In this document: one piece after another, positions 56,029 through 64,000 of the stretch
How the letters are laid out: each line of letters begins with the position of its first letter
Position numbering within the stretch: position 1 is the first letter of the stretch
From: Anniella stebbinsi
Lineage: Eukaryota; Chordata; Lepidosauria; Squamata; Anniellidae
Assembly (NCBI GenBank): GCA_029215795.1
Contig: JARDYH010000002.1
Coordinates: forward strand, 60,613,001 to 60,677,000
DNA: 64,000 nucleotides
Reading direction: 5' to 3'
The notes under the pieces: model-generated
The model's input: only the letters and a program-made list of their open reading frames with translations
Database searches by the model: none
Told to the model about the DNA's origin: nothing
Position numbers and translations under genes: made by a program

Positions 56029-56160
56029 AATGGCGTTTCAGAAAGAGAAAAGGGGAACCAAACTTGCTTCTCTGGTGTCGCCTAGGTAAATGAACTCAAG
56101 GGTCGACGAAACTCAGATCACGTGCTTGTATGCATATGCTCGCGCGCGAAGGTGCGCGTA
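56029..56160 (-). promoter_or_regulatory. Promoter and 5' leader of the transposase gene
   Basis: On the minus strand: GAGCATATGCATACAAGCAC, then CACGTGATCTGAG, TTGAGTTCATTTACC and CGACACCAGAGAAGC before the ATG at 56028. It aligns block by block with the leader of gene A at the other end. Confidence 0.65.
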
Positions 56161-56497
56161 ACCTGAAGGCATTTTTTCCCCCCGCTCAGCTCTGCCCTCT
56201 CCCCCCCTCCCATCTCGTTGCCAGGTAACCCGAAATTACGTAGGCAGGCAGGTACATTCCTGTGGGTGGAGTACAGGAAGGGAGGGCTGGGAAAGGGGTT
56301 GGCTCTGATCACGTGCTTGTATGCATATGCACGCGCGCGAAGGTGCGCGTAACCTGAAGGCATTTTTTTCCCCCCGCTCAGCTCTGCCCTCTCCCCCCCT
56401 CCCATCTCGTTGCCAGGCAACCCGAAATTACGTAGGCAGGCAGGTACATTCCTGTGGGTGGAGTACAGGAAGGGAGGGCTGGGAAAGGGGTTGGCTT
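56116..56497. repeat. 191-bp tandem duplication of the transposase upstream region
   Basis: GATCACGTGCTTGTATGCAT starts at 56116 and again at 56307, and the two units are nearly identical. Each includes the TATA-like segment, GCGCGCGAAGGTGCGCG, AACCTGAAGGCATTTTTT and TTACGTAGGCAGGCAGG. It doubles the presumed promoter. Confidence 0.93.
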
Positions 56498-56539
56498 TAG
56501 GCAAAAAGCGAATTAAAATGTCTGTTTCCTCCTCCCGAA

Positions 56540-56702
56540 GCCCCGCATGTGAACAATTAAAACGCGCGTCGGAGAAAAGCGATAATGCGCTTCAACGCCT
56601 CTCGCTGCCTCCCGTGCAGAGGGATGAGGCGTAAATGCGCCTCCGCGATAGTGCGCATAATACCACAAACGGGCGCAAAAGCGCATCCTTGTGGAGGGGG
56701 CC
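56540..56702. repeat. Right terminal/subterminal region shared with MITEs
   Basis: Aligns with the second half of MITE copies 2 and 6: ATGTGAACAA, GCGATAATGCGC, CGCCTCTCGCTGCCTCC, CGTGCAGAGGGAT, GCGATAGTGCGCATAA, GGGCGCAAAAGCGCATCC and the terminal repeat. Confidence 0.85.
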
Positions 56703-56705
56703 CTA

Positions 56706-57033
56706 GATACTCTAGCATTTTATCTCAATACTGTAATGTCTGGCTGACTCGTACAGTGCACGACGCACATCCCCAATCCATTGTTCTAACACTATTTCTC
56801 TCTCTCTATTCTTTCCCCACTGCCCCAAAGTAGTTTTATGATTTTTTCTTCTCCAGAGATTGTAGTTTCTGTGCTGTAATGAGTTATGTGTGTTCCAATA
56901 GTGGTATTACCTGTGGGAGCAGCTTCAAAGCTGTAGAATTTATTATGCAACCCCACACCCCACACACTCTGTCTTAAAATAGCAGAGTGTGGGGAAGTCA
57001 TGTGGAGGGAGGGGTGTATTTGTTGTGTGCTCC
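56706..57033. other. Right flank of the Harbinger element; no gene recognised
   Basis: Mixed sequence with short (TC)n near 56797. Nothing recognised. Confidence 0.4.
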
Positions 57034-57041
57034 ATTTAGAG

Positions 57042-57730
57042 CAGGGCTGGGCAATTGTGAGAAATCTGGGGGGGGGCATTTTTGCTCCCCCCAGATTCCC
57101 CCTGTGGACTGCACTCTGTGGACTGCTGGTGGAAACAGCAAAAGAACTCATGCGGATTTGCTACCAATTTTTAGTAGAAAACCACTAAAGAATGCTACAC
57201 TGGCGAAATTTAGTATGGAAACAAGCTAAATTTGGTCAAGGGGCTGTTTATATGCCCTGCATACCCTGTGGTGGCTGCGAAGTGGCGCTGTGTCATTCAT
57301 ATGGTGAAACTGTGTGGACACCCCCCCCCCCCCCAGCTCACTGCAGCTTTTCTTTTTGATGCTTTGAAGCTGGGGGATTCAGGGGTGGATCAAGTCTCAC
57401 GGTAGGTCGAGGGGATGTGTGGGAAGGCTGGGCAGAGGGCAGGGGATGGGCTCCATGAGCTCAATGGCCATCTGGGCTGCCTGGAATGCCCACACTCCTT
57501 CCTGCCATGAGGATTTCCTGTCCCCACCCTGCAGCGGCGAAACTGCAGGGTTTTCTCTAAAGCGACGGCAAAGTGGTGCCACAAAGGCAACCTCTATTAT
57601 AGCAGTTTGCTGGTGATTTTCAGCTGCTGCTATGAATTGCAGTGGCAGCAGCGACTGCAGGGGCTGCACCAGGGGGCCAGGTTGGGCGGAGGCTGCATGT
57701 GGCCTGCAGGCTGTGCGTTGCCCACCCGTG
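57042..57730. mobile_element. hAT-type non-autonomous element, 689 bp
   Basis: Ends CAGGGCTGGGCAA and TTGCCCACCCGTG are inverted repeats within a perfect 8-bp duplication ATTTAGAG (57034-57041, 57731-57738). The terminus CAGGG.TGGGCAA is typical of vertebrate hAT elements. A C homopolymer of 14 is inside. No transposase. A more decayed relative may end at about 58798 (TGTTGCCTACCC). Confidence 0.9.
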
Positions 57731-57738
57731 ATTTAGAG

Positions 57739-59037
57739 TTAAAAGTGAATCCCTCCCCGTGCTTTTTAGATTAACTGGTGAGTGTGTGTTTAATAAACAT
57801 GTGTGCACCTGCTTTGGCCCAAAGACATTTGCATGACCTGTAGCATTAATATAAAAGCTGTTAAACCCATAATGATTGTGTCCCTAAAACGTTGCCAAAA
57901 CCTGGAGATTATTAATAAGCCTGCTTTCAGCTGCTCTGCGGTGACAGGCTGCTCTGATTAAAAGGGCACACACAGGTTGCTAGAACATATTAAGAAGGGT
58001 ATTGGGATTTGAATGTCTGTGCTAATCACACACAGCTAATCATAGCATTTCTCTCCATAGCAAGCTTTACACTAAGAAACAGTTTCCGGATGAGACGTGG
58101 GTGGCTTTTTAGAGTCATTTGGGCAGATGGGTTTTCATTGGGAAGATGGGACACAGCTGATCGCACTTCATTTATCCTCATGGGACTAAGCTTGATGGTG
58201 CTTGCTGCAGTGTTGTATTATAGGGCATCAACAGAATAATGTCTCTGTTTGGGAGCGCGTTTGCTCAACTGGTTAACAGAATTACAAAAATATTGATAAT
58301 GGGAACTTTTCCATCAGGAAGCCACATTTTCTTGTTCTCACTCTGAAGATACGGCTTTCATGGCTGAGTGGAAACTGCGTTATACCAAATTCATCCCACT
58401 ATGAATTTCATTTTGACTTCATTAGTCCCATATTTAAACGTGTTTCTTAAACTTGTGATAGTTGCCCACATTTGAGTCCTATTATCTTTCCTCATTTAAA
58501 TTGGATGTGCAACTGCAGAAGAGCTGGGGCAACTTTCATGACCCCCCTGGCATTCCAACTCTCTCCCCCTGCTGAAATTTGGTGGCAAAACACTCAGTAG
58601 CGCTCCATAGTGTGAATAGGGTTACATTTTGCTTGTTTGCACTAAATATATCACTAAAAGAGCCAAATTTAGCTTGCTCTGTAGCACTATAAATGATTTG
58701 GGTTTTTTTTGGGTGCTACCGCTGAATTCAGTGGCATGGTGGGAGGCAGTGGGGCTGCATAGAGCTTCTGGGCGTATGTTGCCTACCCTTAACTTAGATG
58801 AAGGACAGATCTACTAATGCCATAAATTTGCTGCCAATAATTCTGGGCAGACTGACAGTTCCACTACATATGATAAAGACCTTCTTGTGGTACCTTGCAT
58901 TTCCAACTGTTAAACCTGTTCCCTGAATAAACCCAGGTCAATTGTGCCACTATTAGATACCTTCAAAAAAGCAGCTTATACTGAATTTATCTAAGAGTCA
59001 AACTTTACATTGCTGAATTATACTTAACCAATTATTA
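57739..59037. other. No gene recognised
   Basis: 57840-57990 is AT-rich with a homeobox-site-like texture (TAATGATTG, ATTAATAAG, TGATTAAA) and could be a conserved noncoding element. The 58009-58239 frame has hydrophobic stretches but no family. 58550-58800 resembles a decayed hAT element related to 57042-57730. Confidence 0.35.
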
Positions 59038-61100
59038 TCAGTAAGTACTATTCTCACATCTCTTTCCCATAGTAGCTTGAAGATATGTTTCTTTTCTTTT
59101 CAGAGAATGGTGTAATATTTTGCTAATAGTCCTTTGGGTTCTTGACTTATTAACAACTGCTCTATTGTGGTCAAGCTCCTGAGTACACATGTAGGTCCCA
59201 ATATTTAAAATACAAAGCTCTGGATCTGCAAATATTGAAACCATGGGGGGGGGGGACACCCAACTTCCTGTCTTCAATCCAATTTCCTGTCTAGACAATA
59301 TTTGTCCATTAATGATCAAAAACATCAACTTATCAACTTATCACTTTATTCCTTTCCCTTGCTTGAAATTCTTGAGCATGACCCCCATCAATGATAATGA
59401 GGAAAGAGCTGGACTAAATCTCTTTTTTATTTTATCCCAAGTTTTCGAAAGCTGCTGTGATATCATCTTAACTTCTACTTGACGGCCTCTATCTTTCTCA
59501 GATATCCATACTAATATATTCAAAGGTGATCTATATATAACTGTTCCAATTGAATGACTGTGCTATTACTGTCCAAACACAACCAGAGTGCTAACCAATT
59601 TAACTGAGCAGCCTCAGAATATGATATTACATCAGGAACAGCCAATCCACCCATTTGAGCAATTCACATTGTACATGCATCAATCTTGGGAGGTTTGTCT
59701 TCCTGCATAAAATTGTTGGAAACATTGTGCCAACCTTTCAGTTCCCTATAATCCAACAACAATGGAAGTGACAAGAATAGAAATAGGAATTTAGGCAAAA
59801 GTATCATGTTGACAGCTGAAATTTAGGCCAAATATGATAATTTGATTTTTTACCCAATTAGCTAAATCTTGACTTTTTTTTTTTGAACAAGTGAGCCATA
59901 ACTTATTTCAGCCAGTTTTTTTTTCACATTTGAAGATAATCTAACTCCTAAGTACATAATTGGATGTATAGCTGCTTTAAGGCCACAATCAGCTGAAATA
60001 AATGACACTTCTTGCCTCAGTAAATTCCAATTTCGATCTATTAATTTTGTAACCTGAACTGGTGCAATATTTTCAATTAACTTAAACCACTTAGTTAAAG
60101 AAAAACTCAGCTGAGACAAAGATATATTTATATTGTCAGCATATAATGTGATTTTAACTTGAATTGCACATGTCAGGACAAAATATATTTGGGGTGAGGA
60201 ACTAATAATATTGGGCAATGATTCTATAGACAAGGAGGTTCTACAGCCAAGTGGTGAAAGGGGACAGCCCTGCCTTGTACCTCTTTTAATGATTTATCCA
60301 TTAGTTGTCTACGGACCAAAAGTCTAGTTGATTGAATTGAATAAATAACCTTAATCCAATTTATCAACTTGGGTGCCAAATTACAATATTCTAGGGCTTG
60401 AAATAGAAAAGACCATTCCACCCAGTCAAATGCTTTGGCAGCATCAATAAACATCAAACGAGTTGGAATCTTATTGAATTTAGCATAATTAATAATATTA
60501 ATTGCTTTCCTTGCATTTGTATTTAGTTGTCTATCCGTGATAAATCCTGCTTGGACTGGGTGGATGTAATTTCCTATTATATTCTTCACTCTAGTAACTA
60601 GAATACCAGTAATTGTATTATAATCTACATTTAGTAATGATATTTGTTGATAAGAATCTGATTTTGCTGGATTGTTGCCTTCCTTTGCGATAAGAACAAT
60701 TTTAGCATGATTCCAACTTTCTATTATTGCACTTTCTTTTAACAATAATTTAACAATAATCAAACAAAGGTTTCATTAATGGAACAACTTTCTGGGCAAA
60801 GACCTAATAAAATTCTACATCTAATCCAGCCCTGATGCTGTTTCTATTTTAATTTCCTAATATATGATCCCCCCCAAACTGCTCCACATAGAAACTGATT
60901 ATCTGGCTAACTAAACCTTGGTAACTAGCAAATATTTAGAAAACTGTTGACCTCATTTTTAGGATTATATTTTTGATACAGAGATTCATAATATATAGAT
61001 TTTTTAAAAAATACTTCCTTAACTTCCCCTAAATTCTGAGTTAGCTGCTTTGTTTCCTTCCTCATTAGTGGAAAGAAGACAGATTTAATAGAAACCAATG
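59038..61100 (-). pseudogene. L1 ORF2 relic (reverse transcriptase and downstream part)
   Basis: Minus-strand pieces in order: YYESLYQKYNPKNEVNSFLN (about 60950), SWNHAKIVLIAKEG, SDSYQQISLLNVDY, IHPVQAGFITDRQL, LMFIDAAKAFDWVEWSFLFQ (RT motif A) and VKITLYADNINISLSQ (motif C, with YADN where active L1 has YADD). They are joined across frameshifts at about 60230-60260 and 60770. The part to 59038 follows L1 order with several stops. The catalytic change, frameshifts and missing ends make it inactive. Confidence 0.85.
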
Positions 61101-62155
61101 TGGCTGTTCATCTTTTAAAAAAAGAGAGATCATATATACAGACTACTAAGAACATCTCTACATTAAGGAAAAAAACTGCACCATTACCATTTCTTCTTCT
61201 TCTGGGGTCTTTCTGTGTTGACTATGGCTCCTTTAGACAGTGACCAATGGTGACCACGTGAGTTGTAATTGAAAACATCTCCTCTTGGCAATGCTCCATA
61301 AAGTTCAATGAAACATCACCATCTAGTGGCCCAAAGTAATACTCAATAATTTTAAATAGTGCATTATCTCTGAACTTTTTAAAAGTGAGTTTACTGAGGG
61401 AAGGCACTGGAGACATCATGGAGTTTGACGGCATCATGTAAAGGACCTGCAAACTTCCAATCATGACCATGCAATAAATCACTCATGTAGAGAAGTTTTG
61501 AGGCACTGATCATGGTGTATGCTGGAAGAAGGTAACTGCAGAGTGTCAATCACTTGAGTTCAAAATGGAAGTAGAAACAGATGCATAGGGCAACATTTTT
61601 TTTTTAGCTGCAATTCTATACACAGTTACTGGGAGCAGGTTCCAATGAAGCCAATGGGTCTTACTTCTGAGTAGACATATATAGGATTATGCTGTTTGTG
61701 ACAGTATAATAAAATAGAAGGCTATAGGTAAGGCCAGATATACTAAACTCACAATCTTAACCTAGATGGAAGGGGTTAAGATGGCATGTTGTGTCTGAGG
61801 CTTTTGTAGGGAAATTCCCTCTCACTGCAACTAAAGGGATTGAAATTCAGAAAAACCCTACTCTTCCGGACACACACACACATCTGCCTTCCTGATCTTC
61901 TGCCATGGCTAGTATGAGCTAACCCAGGTCTGGATGAGGCAGTGAATCTTCCTCATTGTTCCCGCACCCCACCTGACTTAAGATGCCCAAGCCTTTCCAA
62001 ATGGTAGCTTTTCCAGTAACTGTAGCACAACATAAGCAAGTAAACTAGAAGTGTCCTAAAGAACAGTTATTTTCTGGTATTTGGCTTTATCACTACCATG
62101 ACTAGTTCAGAGCTGCTGTTTGCCCATCCACTGATCTGTGGAAGTTATTCTTATG
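61101..62155. other. No gene recognised; CAGAAGTAAGTCCCA repeat inside
   Basis: 61609-61698 is an antisense copy of the interspersed repeat (GCTGCAATTCTATACAC, GGTCTTACTTCTGAGTAG). (AC)n short run at 61870-61883. No exon seen. Confidence 0.45.
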
Positions 62156-64000
62156 TAGGGTGACCATATTTTGGAAACCAAAAAGGAGGACAACATGGTC
62201 GGTTCATGCCCACCAACATGTCTGGCCCCAGGGGGCGTGTCCAGCACCAAGGGGGTATGCCCGCCTGAACATAGACTTGGTCACATATCTGATTTTACAG
62301 CACATAATTAAGACAAATCTGTTCTACATAATATCTTAATGTTAAAATCACTGAAATAAAGAACAGTGTATCTGAAATTAACTTCACTTACTCCTACTTT
62401 TGTAGCTTTTACTGTACTTTGAAGCTTTTGCTATACTCTGTGTGATATATTCTCCCCTTCCCTCAAATATCTTTTCTGACTGTATCCTCGCTCAGCTGCA
62501 AACTTCTGCTGCTTTTAACAGGGCTTCCTACCGGCTGGCTGGCTTTTTTATTTTTAAAATTCAATTTTTTTAACCTTGTGTATGATTGTCACAAGTTTCT
62601 CTACTCTAACATTAGGGTGGGTGTTATGGGCGGCAGACACTACTTCGCCCATTCACATTTCTCACTTATATACATTAGCTTCTCAAGGCTTGCACATTGA
62701 CACCACTTCTCACTTACAGATTTTGAACTCATATTTACTTCCTGCACAAACACACGACTCTGAGACCCTCTTTGTAATGCCCTGTGTTGCCTGCTAGCAC
62801 CGTAGGGCTAAGTTACAACAGGTGTTTCTGGGTTGTCTGTGCAGCCTCTGTTGTCTCTCTCTCTAAGTCATTGCAAACAAACCAAAGCCTCCAGCCTCAA
62901 ACAATCGCCCTTTCTCTCTCTCTCTCTCTGCCAAAGTCTCCCGATGGTACAGCCGGGCCGCACACTTGTGCCCAGGGGTATTGCTTATTATTTGGTCATA
63001 TCTGGTGACCTTTACTTTAAAAAGCTCTGCCGCCAGCCGCCTCCACCTCCTCTCCTCCTGCACACCTGCTCGACTCTGATGCACTCTTAAAACACTTGGG
63101 GTGGCAAGCCAGCCTCTTAGGGCAAAGCTACAGGTGAATCTGCCTTATGCCAACCAGCCGACGTCTCCAGCTTCCAGCCTCAAACAATCCCCCCCTCTCT
63201 CTCAGCCAAAGTCTCCCAACAGTCCAGCCAGGCTGTGCACTTGTACCCTGTGGCTGGGGGTAGGGTGCCAGCTTATAGCTTAGTCACATCTGGTGACTCT
63301 TGTTGTTTTTTAAACTCCACCACCAGCCACCTCTGTCTGCACCAACACTGGACTCTGAGATAAAGGCTCTGTGTGGCACGCCAGCCTCTCAGGGCTAAGC
63401 TACAGCCATCTCTGAGTTGTAACTCTGTCTGAAACTGATGCCAGCCAAAGCCTCCAACCAGCCAACACCTGCACCAACACTTGATTCTCTAAGAGATATA
63501 CCAGCCAGCCCAAGCCACAAATCTATCTATTTTTCTCTGATACACACTTCAAACGTTCTGCATTGCATGCCAGCAGTGCAGACAGAGCCTAGCTCACAAG
63601 TGAACAAAGTGAAATGGAAGGGAAGGGGTAGCAAAGCAAAGCAACGACATGCCAGGTTCCAACATCCGCATAAACAGGACATCCTCAAAGATGAGAGGCT
63701 CTCTCTCGACTGACACCTCACTGTTGGTCATGAGAGTTTTTCTCGAAGGATGACCCTTCATTGCTCATGATGTGGAACTCTGAGAAAAAGGCCTCTGGCC
63801 TGTTCCATTTGCCTTGTGGGATGCTTTGACTGACCTCTCCTTTCCCACATTTTGATCTGTGGATGCCTCGCCTCTGCTGAGCTCCAGGTGCCTGACTGCC
63901 CACCAAATCTGCAATAGGAAAGGTGCCCTGCTTGCCCAGCACTTCTTAGCTAAAAACTTGAGATTCCCTTGATACCAAGGGCTGAAAATTCTCAAGGTGC
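62156..64000 (-). mobile_element. hAT-like relic, inverted second copy, cut by the window edge
   Basis: Starts with the intact terminus TAGGGTGACCATATTTTGG at 62156 and runs antiparallel to 43808-45265: shared phrases include GAACAACATGTCTGGCC-type sequence, AGCACTTCTTAGCTAAA, CTGAGAAAAAGGCCTCTGGCC and GATCTGTGGATGCCTCGCC. It lacks the MITE present in the other copy (single CCCTTGAT at 63966-63973). (CT)n at 62921-62936. Frames inside show no transposase. Confidence 0.75.

Larger units (their letters stand above)
46803..56702. mobile_element. Autonomous-type PIF/Harbinger transposon, 9,900 bp, three genes
   Basis: The ends GGCCTCCTCCACACG and CTTGTGGAGGGGGCC form imperfect terminal inverted repeats flanked by a perfect CTA duplication (46800-46802, 56703-56705), the 3-bp size expected of Harbinger elements. 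Inside are a HARBI1-type DDE transposase (minus strand) and two different Myb/SANT-like DNA-binding proteins (one on each strand). Harbinger elements normally encode one transposase and one Myb-like protein, so the second is unusual. All three genes read through without frameshift after splicing. It is larger than I would expect for a Harbinger element, due to tandem repeats and a duplicated exon region. Six short MITEs in the window share both of its ends. Confidence 0.93.

Noticed and set aside
60224..60763. Reverse-transcriptase frame considered as an active L1
   Set aside because: Frameshifts, YADN at the catalytic site and missing ends show it is a relic.

Overview
The window looks like repeat-dense intergenic or intronic DNA from a vertebrate nuclear genome, most likely a squamate reptile. 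This is inferred from the repeat mix: CR1 with its ATTCTATG-type 3' end, L2-clade LINE 3' ends with ATT-type tails, an L1 relic, tRNA-headed SINEs, many hAT and Harbinger MITEs, and the recurrent CAGAAGTAAGTCCCA repeat. I found no convincing host protein-coding exon, rRNA gene or functional tRNA gene.

The centrepiece is a 9,900-bp PIF/Harbinger DNA transposon at 46803-56702. It has matching terminal inverted repeats and a perfect 3-bp target duplication (CTA), and it carries three apparently intact, spliced genes. (A) A plus-strand Myb/SANT-like (trihelix) protein, 534 aa in 7 exons (47284-51003). (B) A second, different trihelix protein on the minus strand, 258 aa in 4 exons (51494-53390). 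(C) A HARBI1-type DDE transposase on the minus strand, 443 aa in 2 exons (54547-56028). The splice phases I derived close exactly for all three. Genes A and C start from opposite ends of the element, and their promoter/5'-leader sequences are homologous and inverted, so both may be driven by copies of one ancestral promoter. In gene A one exon of about 96 nt exists in four copies; all are multiples of three and all phase 1-1, separated by introns that also share duplicated blocks.

Six MITEs of 346-356 bp lie at 8647, 22762, 30506, 35019, 35364 and 39928. They are made of the two ends of this transposon fused together; four have perfect 3-bp target duplications and one is nested inside another. 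Each carries several copies of a palindromic site centred on TGCGCA, a plausible binding site for the transposase or the Myb-like proteins.

The rest, left to right. 1-8.3 kb: mostly unrecognised sequence with LINE tails. 8.3-15.3 kb: a cluster of hAT and Harbinger MITEs, a possible Penelope-like fragment, an L2 endonuclease relic and a 511-bp hAT element with 8-bp target duplication. 15.3-31 kb: LINE and SINE relics and MITEs. 31-34.8 kb: no recognised repeat in most of it. 34.8-43 kb: SINE, nested Harbinger MITEs, CR1 containing an L2 insertion, and an L2 reverse-transcriptase relic. 43.1-45.3 kb: a hAT-like relic with an inverted second copy at 62.2-64 kb; the second copy supplies the empty site that confirms a MITE insertion in the first. 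56.7-62.2 kb: a 689-bp hAT element with perfect 8-bp target duplication and a decayed antisense L1 ORF2.
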